64,000 nucleotides of DNA from Sapria himalayana (lineage: Eukaryota > Streptophyta > Magnoliopsida > Malpighiales > Rafflesiaceae). Positions 1 to 14,000 of the stretch are shown here, piece after piece (within the stretch, counting starts at the first letter, position 1; each line of letters opens with the position of its first letter). The stretch lies in contig JAREIK010000719.1 of the NCBI GenBank assembly GCA_029783825.1, positions 40,933 to 104,932 of the forward strand, written 5' to 3'. The notes below the pieces were generated by a model. That model worked only from the letters and a program-made list of their open reading frames with translations. It ran no database searches and was not told where the DNA came from. The position numbers were made by a program, and so were the translations under genes.

Positions 1-1818
1 GATTGATAGACATATTTTTTTAGACATATTTAAAAATAGATAAATATACATTTGATACAGATTGATAGAAATATATATAAAATATAGATTATAGATAGAT
101 ATATATAATATATATAATTGATAGACATATAAGATAGATATATAGAAAGGATGATAGATAATTTGATAGATTTGAAAGAAAGAAAGATAGAATGATTGAT
201 AGAATAATTGAAATATAGATAGAAGTGATAGATTGATAGAAAGATAGATAGACAGAAAGACAATAGATAAATAGACAGATAGTTAGATATATATATAATA
301 GACTCATAACAACTAAATAGATATACATATAGACAAATAGATATACAGATAGATAATAGATATACTATTAGATAGATAGATAGGCAGATAGTTGGAAAGA
401 TCGACAGATAGATAGACAAACTGATAGATATATAGATTAAAATATAGACAGATAGATAGATAGTAAAAAAGTAGATCGAAAAATTGATAAATAAAAGATA
501 GACATATTTAAAATTTTTATATACACAGATAGATAGGCATCTTTAAAGAAGATAGATACATAAAAATTAGATAGATAGACAAACTATTAGGTATAGATAG
601 ATACATAGATACACAGATAGAAAGATAGAAGATTGACACATATATAGACAGAAAGATAGATGTAGTAGTCAAATAGATACATATTTAGATAGATAAGATG
701 TATAATTAGGCATATAAACATATATATAGATAGACAAATAGTTATGTAGGTAGATACATAGAATGATAGGTAATAGATATATATATAAATAGAAAGACAT
801 ATTGACATATATAAATAGATCGATTGATTGATAAACACATATAAATATAGACAAATAGAAAGTTATACAGATACATATTTAAACCTATTGACATATCGAT
901 ATATAAAAAGATAGAAAAATAACTGATAGAAAGATAGAAAGATAAAAAGATAGATAGATAGATAGATACACAATAGACAAAAAGATATATAGTCAAATAT
1001 ATAGATAGATAGATACACACATAGACTAATAGACTGGTAGACTAAAAGATAGATGAAACATAGACTGATGGCTAAAAGCAGATAAAGAGATTTAAGTAGG
1101 TAGATAGATAAATATATTGATAAATAAATAGATAGATAGAAGATAAACAGAAAGATAGATAGATAGATAAAGAGTTTGATTGATATATAAATAGAAAAAT
1201 AGATAAATAAACAGATAATAGATTGATAAATAGATAGATAGACAGATAGATAGATAGATAGATGGATAATAGATTGATTTAATAAATAGATAAATAGTTA
1301 ACAAATTAAAAATAGTTAGCCAAATAGATAAAAGATAGATACCTAGATAGGTAGATAAATAGATAGACATATAGATATATATATATATATATAGACAAAT
1401 TATAAGTTAAATAGTTAAATAGATAAATAGATAAATAGATAGATTTGCCGATAGACTGATAGATAATAAAATAGATAGATAGGTAGAGAGATAGATTGAA
1501 AAATAGATAGATAGAAAGACAAATAGATAGATAAACAAATCGATAGATAGGTAGATTTGAAGATAATTATAAAAATAGATAGATAGACAAATAGAAAGAT
1601 AGAGATATAAAAGTTAGACAGATAGCTAGATAGAAAAATAGACTGGAATTAAAATATATAGATAGATAGACAGATAGACAAATAAATAAACAAACAGATA
1701 GATAGATAGACACACATATATATAGACAGACAGATAGATACATACATAGATAAATAGATAAATATACTCAAAAAATATATAGACCAATGAACAAATAGAA
1801 AGAAAGAAAGATAAATAG

Positions 1819-1864
<46 letters not shown>

Positions 1865-4659
1865 ATAGAGAGATAAATAGATTGATACATATAAAGATAA
1901 ATAGATAGACTGATAAAAAGATAGTCAGATATTTAGATAGTTTATTTGACATATATATATATATATATTGATAGATTTATAAATAAAAGATAGAGATTGA
2001 CAGAAAGGCAAATAGATAGATACACAAATAGAGATATAAATAGATAGCCATATAGATAAATAGACACATATATTGAAACACATATAGATAGATAAATATA
2101 TAGATAGATAGATAGTCAGATAGATAGACACATAAAGATATGGACAGATTGATATATTGAGATATAAAAAGATGGACTATTAAAAAATTAATCAGATAGA
2201 TAGATAAGAAAATTGACTGATAGATATATGGACAGATAGGCCTATAGACAGATAGAAAGATAACTAAAAAGATAGATAGACAAATCAAAAGCTATTCGTA
2301 TTGTGAGATAAACTGATAGACTAATAGGTTCAATTATAGAAAGATAGTTATATAATTAGACAAATAGATAGATAGATAGATCGGTAGACTAATAGATAAA
2401 TATATAAATAGTTAGATAGTTAGAGAGAAACATAGATATATACAATGATAGATAGATAGACAGACAATTAGATAGATTGAAAGGTAGACAGAAAGACAAA
2501 TACATAGATAGATAGATATATAGATAGATAAACTGATAGAGTATTAGATAGATATTCAGAAAGATAGAGACATATACAAATAGATAGATAGACAAATAGA
2601 CACATATATAGATAGATAAATAGATAGACACATAGATAGATGTTCAAATATATAGATATATGAATAAATAGATAAAAAATAGGCTAATTGACAAAGAGGT
2701 AGATAGATAGATAGACAATTTGATAGTTAGACATATAGAATGCATGATATATATATCAATAGATAGATAGAATATATATAGATAAATAGATAAAAATAAA
2801 GATAGATATACACATAATGAGATAGATGGAGAGACATATAGATAGATATATACATAAATACATAGACACTTATACAACCAAGAAAATAGACAGATAGATA
2901 GATAGATAGTTACCCAAATCATTTAGATAAATAGATAGATAGACAGATAAACAATTAGATGGATAGACTTAACGGTAGTAAGATATATAAATAGATAGAC
3001 AGATTAAATGATAGATAGAAAGATAGTGAGATAGTTTGACCTATTAGATAAATAGAAATATAAATAGTTTTATATTTACATAGAAAGATAGATAGACATA
3101 TAAACATTTAGATAAATAAACACATAAGTAGATAGATATATAGATAGATATATAGACAAATTGACATATAGATTAAATATAAATAGATACATAAATAGAA
3201 TAATAGATAGGTAGACAAATAGACAAATTGACAAATTGAATGATAAATAGGCAGATAGACAAATGGATAGATAGATCTATAGAAAGAAAGATAGTTAGAT
3301 AGTTACATAGATAGATAGATAGACATAAAGACATTCAGATAAATTAATAAATAATCATATAGATATATAGTCATATAGGCAAAGAGACAAACTTTTAGAT
3401 ATATATATATATATATATAGAAAGATACACATAGAGATAGCTAGACAAATAGATAGAAAGACAAATAGATTGACAAACAAATAGAAAGAAAGATAGATAG
3501 ATAAATAATTAAATAGATAGACAGATAACCAAATAGACTGCTAGAGAGATAGACATATATATAGATTGATAGGCAGACATATAGATAGACATTTAGACAC
3601 ATAGAGACATTGACAAATAGATAAATAGATATATAGATATGTATATAAATAGATAGATCGATAGATAGACAAATAGATAGATAGATAGATAGACAAATAG
3701 ATAGATAGATAGAAAAATATAAAGGTTGATAGATAAATAAATAGACAATAAGACTAATAAACTGATAGACTGATAAACTAAGAGACTGATAGATAATTTG
3801 ATAGTTAAATAGATAAATAGATAGATATATACAAATAGACAATTAGATAGACTAATATATATATATATATATAGGTAGAATGACTAATATACCAAAAGAC
3901 TTATAGACAGAAAGATAGTTAGATGGTTAGATAGACAGAAAGATAAATATTTATATAGATAGATAGATTGACATATAGACATATATACAATTAAATAGAT
4001 AGACATATAGATAGATTTTTAGATAGACATATAGATAGATAAATAGATACACAGATAAATAGATAGTTAGATAGACAAATAGATAGATAGATAGTAAATT
4101 CATAGATAGATAATAAGATAAACTATTGGTAGATAAACAAATAGATAAGTAGACAGATAGATTGATTGATCAATTGATAGATAGATAGATAAATTACTAC
4201 ATAGTCTAATAGACTTATATATTAAAATATATATATATAGATAAATAAAGACACATATAGACAAATAAAATGAATGATAGAAAGATAGATATATAATAAA
4301 AAGTTAGATAGATAGACATATAGATATATAGATTGATACATATATAGATAGATAGATAGATAGTTTAATAGATGAATACAAATATTGTGAAAAGACATAT
4401 TGAAAGAAAGATAGATAGACAGATAGAAAAATCGACAGATACAAACCTAGATAGAGAGACAAATAGGCAGATAGACAGTTAGAAAGAAAGATAGATAGAA
4501 AAATAAATAAATAAATATATATATATAAACATGTAGATAGATAGATAATTAGAAAAATAATCAGATATATAGATAAACAAATAGACAGATAGGTAGATAG
4601 ATAGATAGATAAACAGATAAATATATAAATTGACAATTAGATAGATAGATTGATAGATA

Positions 4660-4760
4660 AATACATAGGAACATAGACACATAGACACAAGAACACATAG
4701 ACACATTGACACATAGAGACATAGACAAATAGACACATAGAAACATAGAAACATAGACAT
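4660..4760. repeat. CACATAGA-type variant run within the GATA array
   Basis: About 100 bp in which the usual GATA unit is replaced by CACA/CATA-rich units (ACACATAG, GAAACATAG). Similar runs occur at about 8575-8695, 43640-43692 and 46546-46612, so a variant subfamily has been copied to several places in the array. Confidence 0.6.
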
Positions 4761-5123
4761 ATAGATAGAGATAGATTGATAAATACAAAGAGAGACATAC
4801 ATACAGATAGACAAATAAATATATACGTAGATAGAAAGATAAGTAAATAGAGAAATAGATAAATAAAAAGATAAACAAATAGAAAGATAAAGAGATAGAT
4901 TTATAGATAGTTAGATAGATAGTTAGATAGATAGATAGCTAGATATATAGATTGTTTGATAGACAAATATATATTGATAGATTGATTGAAAAATATATAG
5001 ATAGAGAGATATACATATATTCAAATATACAGATAGACAAATAGTTAGATAGATAGATAAATAGACTGATAGACAAAAGAGATAGACAGACAGACAGCTA
5101 GATAACTAGCTAGATAGACAATT

Positions 5124-5169
<46 letters not shown>

Positions 5170-7739
5170 AAATAAATATGTAGATAAATAGATTAACAAA
5201 AATATATATAGATAGATAGATAGACTAATAGAAAGAAAGAAAGATATAAATACAGAAATATTGACATATAAATAGATAGATAGTTTAATAATTATAAAAA
5301 TTGATAGATAGATAGAAATATACATAGATTAATAATTGACATATAGATAGTTTGACAAATAGAAAGATAGTTACATAAATAGATAGATAATTAGACAGAC
5401 AGATAGATAGACAGATTAATTGATATACTAATAGTTTGATAGACAAATAGATAGTTAGAGATATAATTAAGACAAATATATAGATAGATAGATATATAAA
5501 AGATAGATAGATAGACACATAGATTGATAGTACATAGATATATAGAAAGATAGACAAATATATAGATCTATTGATATTTTTAATACATAGAAAAGATGTT
5601 TAGACAATTAGATAGATAGATAGATTAAAAGATAGACACTTTAATAGATATCAAGATAGATAGTTTGATAGTTACAAATATAGTTAAGGAGACATATAAT
5701 CAATTAGACAAATAAATAGAATGATAGATAGATAAAGAGAGATATAAATATATAAATAGGTAGTTAAATAGATAGAAAGATATATAGACAAAGAGACACA
5801 GATTGATATATAGATGGATAGATAAATACATATACATATATATAGACAGATAGCGAATAGACAGACTAATAGATCAATAGATAGATAGAAAAACATTTGG
5901 ATAGTTAGATAGATAAATATAAAGATAGATAGATAAATACATAGGTAGATATATAGATAGATAGATAGATTTAATGAATGGCTAATAGACAAAATTACAA
6001 TTAAACAATTAGATAGATAGATAAAAATATAGAGAGATCGACAGATATATAAATAAACAAAAAGATAGATAAACATATAGATAGATATATAGATTGACAA
6101 ATATAAAAATATATTGATAGATTGACCAAAAGATTGATAGATAAATAAAAAAATACATAGACAGTTAGACAGATATATGGATAGGCGAATACATTGATAG
6201 ATAGATATATAGATAGAAAAAAAATCATATAGATAGATACGCATATAAACAAATAGACAGATAGATAGATAGATAGACAAGTAGATAGATATAGATATAG
6301 ATGTATAGATAGATACACACACACACACACACAAATAGGCAAATAGACAAATAGATATATATATATATATATATATCTATTAATTTATTTATATTTATAT
6401 TTATATTTAGAAAGATAGATAGATAAACAAATAGATACACATACAGATATATAGATAATTAGATAGATAGATAGACTATTAGACAGACAGATAGTTATAA
6501 AGATAAATGGATCGACAAAAAGGAAAAAATATAAATCGACATAAATATGATAGATAAATAGACACTTAGACAGATAAATAGATATATAGATAAAAGATAG
6601 AAATAAAGAAAATAAAATAAATAGATATACATACAGATAGACAAATAGATAGATTAACAAATATACATTATATATATATATATATATATATAGATAGATC
6701 GAAAGATAGACATATATATAGAAAGATAGAGAGAGACAAAGATAGATATATAGATAGATAGTTTAACATATAGATAGAGAGATGATAGATAGATAGATAG
6801 ATAGATATAATGAAAAGTAGACGTATAGAAAGATAGTCATATAGACAGTTAGAAAAATAGATAGATAGATAGACACACATATATATACAAAGATATATAG
6901 ATCGATAGATATATAGATAGATAGATAAAAAAAATAAATAGATAGTTAGATAGATAGATATACAAATAGATAGATATAGAAATAGCCAGATTGACAAATA
7001 GACAAATAGATATTTAGATAGATAAATAGATAAATTGATTGATTTACAAAAAGACAGTTCGACATATATATAAATAGATAGATACATACGTAGATAGATA
7101 GACGAATAGATAAATATACAATTAGTAAGATAGATATATAGACAAATAGACAGATAGATAGTTTGACAGACAGATAGACTGATAAATAGATAGATAGATT
7201 CATAGAAAAATAGATAGAAAAATATAAGGAAATACATGAAAGATAGAAAGAAAGATAGATGGATAGATAGAAAGATAGACAATAGATAGATATAGAAATA
7301 AATACATCTGATTATAGATAAATAAATAGATATAAAATAGACAAATAAATACATACTCAGAAAAACAAAAAGTTAGTTAGACACATAGATAGATAGATAG
7401 ATAAATAGAGACACAAATCAAGAAATACACAGATAAAATGATAGATATATAGACATATAGATAGATTTATAAATTGATAGATATATATAAATATAGATAG
7501 GCAGATTGATTGTTTGATTGATTGATTGATTGATAAACATATATATTAATAGATAGATACATAGATACATAGAAACATAGATAGATAGAATGATTAATAT
7601 ATAAAAATATAGAAAGACATATAGATAGATATAAAGATAGATAGATAGATAGAAAGGTAGACACATAGACAAGTAAAGTATTAGACAAATAGACAAGTAG
7701 ATAGATAGATTGATCGATAGATAGACAAATAAATAGATA

Positions 7740-8260
7740 GACACATATACTAATAGAATTATATACTAAAAGATTATTAGAGAAATATACTTTGAGATAG
7801 ATTGATAGATAGATAGAAAGATAGATAGAAAGATAGATAGATAGACAGATAGATAGTTAGAGATATAGATGTTTAGATAGTTAGATAAATAGATAGATAG
7901 ACTAATAGTCTAATAGATGAATATAGTGATTGAAAGAAAGATAGTTAGATAGATAAAAAGATAGATAGATAGGTAGATAGAGAGACAAGTATACTTTTAG
8001 ATAAATAGATTGATTGATCGATAGATAGATAGATAAATAGATAGACACATATACTAATAGAATTATATACTAAAAGATTGATAGAAAAATATACTTTGAG
8101 ATAGATAGACAAGTAGAAAGATAAATAGATAGATAGACAGATAGATAGTTATAGATATTGACATTTAGATCATTAATCAAATAGATAGATAGACTGATAG
8201 TCTAATAGATGAATAGAGTGATAGAAAGAAAGACATACAGATAGATAGATAGATAGATAG
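7740..8260. repeat. Higher-order duplication inside GATA block 1
   Basis: Two neighbouring stretches share non-GATA landmarks in the same order: an ACACATATACTAATAGAATT landmark (7741 and 8045), then ATATACTTTGAGATAG, then a 'tctaatagatgaata' landmark near 7910 and 8200. The offset is about 304 bp. This is a segmental tandem duplication inside the tetranucleotide array, more than slippage of 4-bp units would give. Confidence 0.7.
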
Positions 8261-8574
8261 ACTAATTGATAGATAGATAGGTAGACAAATTGACTGATAG
8301 ATAGATATAATGATAATTAGATAGACAGGTTGAAAAATAGCTAAAATTAAAATAAATAGATATTCAGGTAGGCAAGTAGATAGAAAGATAAATAGAAAAA
8401 TATACAAATATATAGAGCTACAAATAAATAGATAGGAAGATAGATAGATAGAATGATTGTTACATATATATGTAGAAAGTTTGATAGACAGATAGATATA
8501 TATATATATATATGTGCAGATATATACATAGGTAGATATATACATAGATAGATAGACACCTAGACCCAGAAAGA

Positions 8575-8695
8575 AATAGACACATATACACATATACACA
8601 TAGACACATAGACTCATTGACACATATATATTTCGACACATAGAGACATAAATACATAAACACCTAGACACATTGTCACAAAGACGCAGACATAT
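8575..8695. repeat. CACATAGA-type variant run within the GATA array
   Basis: Second run of CACATA/CACATAGA units, flanked by normal GATA repeat on both sides. It shares the ordered motif series 'acacatagacacat' and 'agagacata' with the run at 4660-4760. Confidence 0.6.
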
Positions 8696-9996
8696 AAATA
8701 GATACCAAGAGAGAAAGATAGACAGATAAATAAATAGCCATATATACATATAGATAGATAAAAAATAGTCAGATAGATAGATAAACAAAATAATAAATAG
8801 ATAGATAGATATATAAATACACATATTGTCATATAGCCAGATAAATAGATAGATAGATAGATATACAAATTGATAGATAAACCAAAAGGTAGATAGCTTG
8901 ATAAATAAATATACATAAAGACAGATATATCGATAGATAGATAATAGTTAAACATATAAAAAGATAGAAAGATAAAAATATAGATAGCTTGAGGGATGGA
9001 CAAATAGTTATTTAGAGAGATACATAGATAGACAAATAGATAGATATCTAGATAGATATATAAATAGATAGATAGACAAATAGACATTTTACAAATAGAA
9101 AGATTGATAGATAAACACATAGATATACAGATAAATAGACAGAAAGATAGATAGACAGATAGATTGATACACATATAGATAGAAAGACAAATTAATAGAT
9201 ACTCATATATATAGTTATACATATAGACAAATACATAAATAAATAGAAAGACTAATAAACAAATAAATATATAAAACAATAGATAGATAGACATATCAAA
9301 AGATAGTAAGATATACAAATAGAAAGATAGTGAGATAGAGAGATAGACAAAAAAATTAATAGAGAAATAGTCAAATATATAGATAAAAAGAAATATAAAT
9401 TGACAGATAGAAATATATACAAATTGAAAGTTAGAGAGATAAATAGATAATAATAAAGATATATAGATAGATAGATAGATAAAAACATAGATAGATAGAC
9501 AGATAGATAAATAGACTGATAGATAGATATATAGATAGATACACAGATACACAAATATACATATAGATCGATAGCCGGATAGATGGATAAACAAATATAG
9601 AGATAGATAAATAGATAGATAGATCGATATAAAGATAGATAGATACTTAAATAAATAGACAGATAGACTATTATATACATAGATACATAGATAAATAGAC
9701 ATACAGACAGATAGACAGACACACAGATAGATAAATAGATAGATAGATTGACATATATATAGAATAATAGATAGATTGATTGACAGGTTGATAAATAAAT
9801 TGATAAATAGATTGATCGAAAAATAGATATATAATTAGATAGTTAGACATATTAACATATAGATAGCTAGATAGATAGATAGACCATAAAACAAATAGAC
9901 AGATAAATCAATTTATAGATTGACAGTAAAACATATAGATAGATAGTCAAAAAATCAAATATGAGGATAAGCATATAAGAATATAGATAGTTTAAC

Positions 9997-10039
<43 letters not shown>

Positions 10040-10580
10040 TAGATATAGTAAGATATGTAGATATAAAGATAGACTCCTAGATAGATAGATAGTTAGATAG
10101 ATAGATAAATCATCTGATTGATAAATGAGAAGATAGACAGATTGACAGATTGATTGATTGATTGATAAACAAAAAGTTAGATAAATAAACAGATAGACAG
10201 ATAGATTGATTGGTATATAGTAGGATAGATAAATAGCTAGATTGATAGATTGATAGGTATATATATAAATTGGCAGATAGATAGATATCCAAATTGATAA
10301 ATAGAGACATAGGTAGATAGATAGATTAATAGATAGTTAGTTAGATAAATAGACATAAGTATAGATAAACAAATAGAAAGATAGATTGATAGAAAGATAG
10401 ATTGATAGATAGATAGACAAAAATCCTAATAAAAAGATAGATAGATATAGAGACTTATAAACAGATTGATAGATAGACTAATAGTTTGATTGAAAGTTAT
10501 AGAGTTAGATAGATATAAAGTTAGACAAATAGATATATTGAAAAATAGATAAAAAGATAGACAGATAGCCAAAGAGATAG

Positions 10581-11689
10581 TATTTTTATCATTTTCTCAT
10601 ATATTTTAGTAACTTAAATTTAATTTTTTCGAACTTAAATGTATTTTTATTGTTTTTTTAAATGTTTGTATTAATTATTATGCTTTAATATATTTAGGGT
10701 TTGTATTTTTGTTTCATTTAATATCATTTAACTAAAATTGATTTCTAATAAAATATTCATTTGTTAAAATTCATGTTGTAAATTTCAAAACAAATAACAA
10801 TATGTCTATGTAATAAATATTATAAAAAGTTTTTAAAATATATATGTGATGTAGTTTCAATTTCAAAGATAAAACTTTTAAAATACGATTTATTTACAAA
10901 ATAAAATTTGCACCTCATAATATGCAATATGTTATATTTATTATAAATTAATTAATGTTTGAAATGTATATATTAATTACAAAAAAAACATTGTCAAGTA
11001 TTCAATTTGAAAAAAAAATTTAAAAATAATTATTTAAAAAAATAAATTCATATATTAATATGGTCATTTATATATTTTGAATAAAATAAAAAATAATAAT
11101 TAGTTGTAGAAAAATTTACTCATATATTTATATGGTAATATGTTTTGTTTGAACATAATTAAAGAAATAATTGATTTTTTACAAAATATTAAAAGCATGT
11201 ATTTATATGTACTATATTATATTTATTTCAATATTAAAGTTTCTAAAAATTTATTAATAACAATAAATAATAGGCAAAAATTTATCATAGAACATTAATA
11301 TTTTAATAAAAAAATTATATAGAAAAACAAAAACAATATTATCTATTTATGAACTATATTTTCATTTTTAACATAATTGTAAAAACAAAATAATTTACAA
11401 ATATGTCAACTTCATTTATTTATATGAGTATAATGATAGTTCTTCTAATATAAATATTAAAAAACAATTATTTGAATAAAATATAAGCTCATATATATAA
11501 TTCAAAATTTCATTTTACACATTAATATGCTTCACATACACACACACATACACATGCATACACACACACACACAGAAATATTTGTTTGAAATATAAATAA
11601 TTTACAATATTTTATAAATTGTGTACAATATATAATATTTTATTTTACTTAAATTTTCAAAATCAAAAAATTTTAAATACATTTACGCG

Positions 11690-11725
<36 letters not shown>

Positions 11726-11976
11726 ATAGTTTCATATGTTACTTTAAAAATACATAATGTATATAGGTATATGTGTATGTGTGTGTGGGTGTACAATAGT
11801 ATTTGCATGCATGCAAATATATACACACTACTTTGAAAATGTAGATACATGTGTGAATTTATACAAAAGTACTAAAATGTGTATGTTGATATATAATGTA
11901 TAGTAATGTATATGGATGTATAAATGTGTGTGTGTAGGGTAGTGTATATGCACATATATATTTATGCATATATATA

Positions 11977-12007
<31 letters not shown>

Positions 12008-12059
12008 CAACATTAATTTTGCGAAGAAAAATATTTGAGCACATAAATATTAACATGTT
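10581..12059. other. AT-rich non-coding spacer with CA/TA microsatellites
   Basis: Very AT-rich sequence (mostly A/T runs) with no credible coding frame. It contains short (CA)n/(CATA)n tracts at about 11536-11574 and 11690-11722, and alternating TG/TA stretches at about 11760-12008. No transposon end or gene remnant was recognised. Confidence 0.6.
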
Positions 12060-12580
12060 CGACAAATTCATGAGAGCAGGAGCAAAAAGTGACATTATTG
12101 CAAGATACTACTAATCTTCCATTTATAATACTTTGCCTTAAATTTTGATCAGAGTACTACTTGCAATGATATAGTTCATTCAATACTACATACCATGAAG
12201 TTACATTTTAATTCAATATTATAATTTGTTCAAATAAAAAAATCTATCTAATATCTTCTTTAACAACTCTTCTATATTCTTTTTCTAATCTTTATAAGCT
12301 ATTTTTAATTTTGATTATATGTACATTTCTTATCTAATATCTCTAGTTCAAACTATTATAATAGTAAAATTCATCATATCAATCTAGGCCTGACATCTTT
12401 CTTTTCTATGAGATATTTGATTATAGAATATTTAGTAAATATTATGACTTTGGTTCCCACTAAATATGATATTAACTTGCCAAAAGAAAAGATTGTTGAT
12501 ACAAGTTCTTTCTCTATAGTGTTATAATTCAATTGGGCATTTGAGAGCATGTTGTTACCATAGTATATGATAACTATTTA
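12060..12580 (-). pseudogene. Ty3/gypsy pol relic (RT C-terminus / RNase H)
   Basis: On the minus strand, starting near 12580, the sequence reads YYGNNMLSNAQLNYNTIEKE and then LVSTIFSFGKLISYLVGTKV, followed by IIFTKYSIIKYLIEKKDVRP. This aligns without gaps to the plant gypsy pol consensus around 'YYASKTLNDAQLNYTTTEKELLAV' and 'YTDHAALKYLLxKKDAKPRLIRW'. Past RPRLI the family Arg-Trp positions are two stops and the frame resumes as ILLL, two stops, FELEILDKKCT, matching 'LLLQEFDLEIRDKKGT'. A weaker match ('YSDQNLRQSI') continues towards 12060. Several stops correspond to CGA, TGG and CAA codons with a single C-to-T or G-to-A change. Upstream the frame runs straight into the AT-rich repeat. It is a dead fragment. 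Confidence 0.85.
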
Positions 12581-13080
12581 TAAATATTTGTATAACTATA
12601 TAAAACTCTTCATAATTATATTTAACTATATTTGTAACTATGTAATCTATTTTTATAACTATGTTAATAACTATTTTTTTAACTATATAATTTTATATAA
12701 CTATATGTGTAATTCTATATAATTATATTTTTAACAAAATATATCATATATTTAATAATTTATAAGTATATATAATTGTATTTTACTAAATGTATAACTA
12801 TAAAAATGTTATATATAACTATATCTTTAACTACATACATATTTATAACTATATATGTATTACTATATATAAATATTTGTATAACTATGTAATACTCTAT
12901 ATAATTAAATATAACTATATTTGTATCTATGTATACATGTATGTATTCATATAATTAAATCTATATATTTATTTATAACTTTGTATATAATTAAATCTAT
13001 GAATATATCTATATATAATTATATGTTTTACTATATAACTCTATTTTTAATTATATATACTCTAGGTATAAGAACATATA
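12580..13080 (+). repeat. AT-rich dispersed repeat, copy 1
   Basis: Run of 'ataactatat' modules with a conserved internal order: AAATATTTGTATAACTAT, then a TATATAATTAAATATAACTA stretch, then GTATACATGTATGTATTC-like sequence. The same modules in the same order recur at 13984-15000, 16095-16440 and, reverse-complemented, at 54360-54780. No coding content. It is cut at 13080 by the ARF retrocopy. Confidence 0.75.
13064..13080 (+). repeat. Target-site duplication, left copy, of the ARF retrocopy
   Basis: AGGTATAAGAACATATA, 17 bp. It matches the copy at 13984-14000 with one difference (A against C) and belongs to the AT-rich repeat, whose empty-site form is seen at 14528-14560 and 16377-16410. 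Confidence 0.85.
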
Positions 13081-13983
13081 GAGGTTGACCTCACTCTCTA
13101 GTGACTATCTCTTGAGGTATATTGATTTTGTTTCTTTCTCTCATTAGATTTCTTTACTGCCATATGACAAATGGATTGAGATTTAGCGGAAGAAATGGGG
13201 TTGATGTTCACAAAGCTATTCAGTAGGCTATTTGCCAACAAGGAGATGTGGATTTTGATGCTAGGTCTTGATGCTGGCAGTAAGACAACCATTATGTATA
13301 AGTTGAAGCTTTGTGAAATTTTCACCACAATTCCTACTATTGTCTTCAAATTTGAGACTATTGAATGCAAAAACATCAATTTAACTGTGTGGGATGTTGG
13401 GGGGCAAGATAAGATTCGCTCTTTATGGAGGGATTACATCTAAAATACCCAATATTTCATATTTTTGGTGGACGACACTGACAGAAATTGTTTTGTTGAA
13501 GCCATAGATGAGTTGCATAGGTTTCTAAATAGGAAAAGCTTCGAAATGTAGTTTTGCTGGTGTTTGCCAATAAGCAAGCTCTTTTCAATGCTATGAATGC
13601 AACTAAAATTAGTGACAAGCTAGGTCTTCACTCTCTTTGCCAATTCCATTGATACATTAAGAGCTCCTATGCTACCTCTACCGATGGCCTCTATGAGGGT
13701 CTTGATTAGCTTTCCAATTACATTGTCAACAAGTCATAAACAATTTTAGCAGGTTGAGATGAACTTTGTTGACATATCAGGATGTAGATCTAATTTTTGC
13801 CTACTTTGCCTGAGTTTTGTTCTATTATGTGGATGACATCATATATTTCTAGGGGGATCCAAATTATATTTATATTTATATATTGCAGGCTTGAAATACA
13901 AGACCTCATTTACTTTGCACTAATCAATTGTAATCTGAGCTTGTTTGTTTTTTGTTTTGAATCTTTTAGCCATTAGATCCCAA
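13081..13983 (+). pseudogene. ARF1-type small GTPase processed pseudogene (retrocopy)
   Basis: From ATG at 13195 the frame reads [20 protein letters not shown], closely matching plant ARF1, including Gly2 for myristoylation. The P-loop is GLDAGSKTT instead of GLDAAGKTT; switch I is [10 protein letters not shown]; switch [16 protein letters not shown] is kept. A stop at 13441-13443 ends the open part at 82 codons, but homology goes on: NTQ...IFLVDDTDRN, a frameshift near 13545, then [25 protein letters not shown] and GLYEGLD, ending in NKS-stop at 13739. Two conserved Trp codons are now TGA and TAG. The about 181-codon family length is covered with no introns and the unit is bounded by a 17-bp direct repeat, so it arose by retroposition. 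In the cell ARF1 recruits coats to Golgi membranes; this copy cannot encode it. No clear poly(A) tail remains at the 3' boundary. Confidence 0.93.
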
Positions 13984-14000
13984 AGGTATAAGACCATATA
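13984..14000 (+). repeat. Target-site duplication, right copy, of the ARF retrocopy
   Basis: AGGTATAAGACCATATA, 17 bp, one mismatch to 13064-13080. After it the AT-rich repeat resumes at the point expected from other repeat copies ('acatata|actataaat'). Confidence 0.85.

Larger units (their letters stand above)
1..10580 (-). repeat. Degenerate (GATA)n satellite block 1
   Basis: Nearly continuous 4-bp repeat, GATA/TAGA on the + strand, with frequent GACA, AATA, TATA and GATT variants. The repeat already runs at base 1, so the block extends left of the window. It contains short (AT)n tracts (about 1826-1860, 5126-5165, 10000-10040), a (CA)n tract at 6314-6332, a run of CACATAGA-type variants (4660-4760, 8575-8695) and a 304-bp duplicated segment at about 7740-8260. 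The complementary strand reads as repeated Tyr-Leu-Ser-Ile in open frames; these have no start-site logic or amino-acid variety and are treated as non-coding. The block ends near 10580 in ordinary AT-rich DNA. Confidence 0.97.

Noticed and set aside
1..10580. Many minus-strand open frames of 60-360 codons rich in Tyr, Leu, Ser and Ile
   Set aside because: They follow directly from the (TATC)n strand having no stop codons in any frame. They overlap in several frames, have no shared start and no family motif.
10670..10720. Telomere-like TTTAGGG
   Set aside because: Only one TTTAGGGTTT word is present in AT-rich DNA, with no tandem run.
13098..13379. 93-codon minus-strand frame opposite the ARF copy
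   Set aside because: Antisense shadow of the ARF retrocopy.
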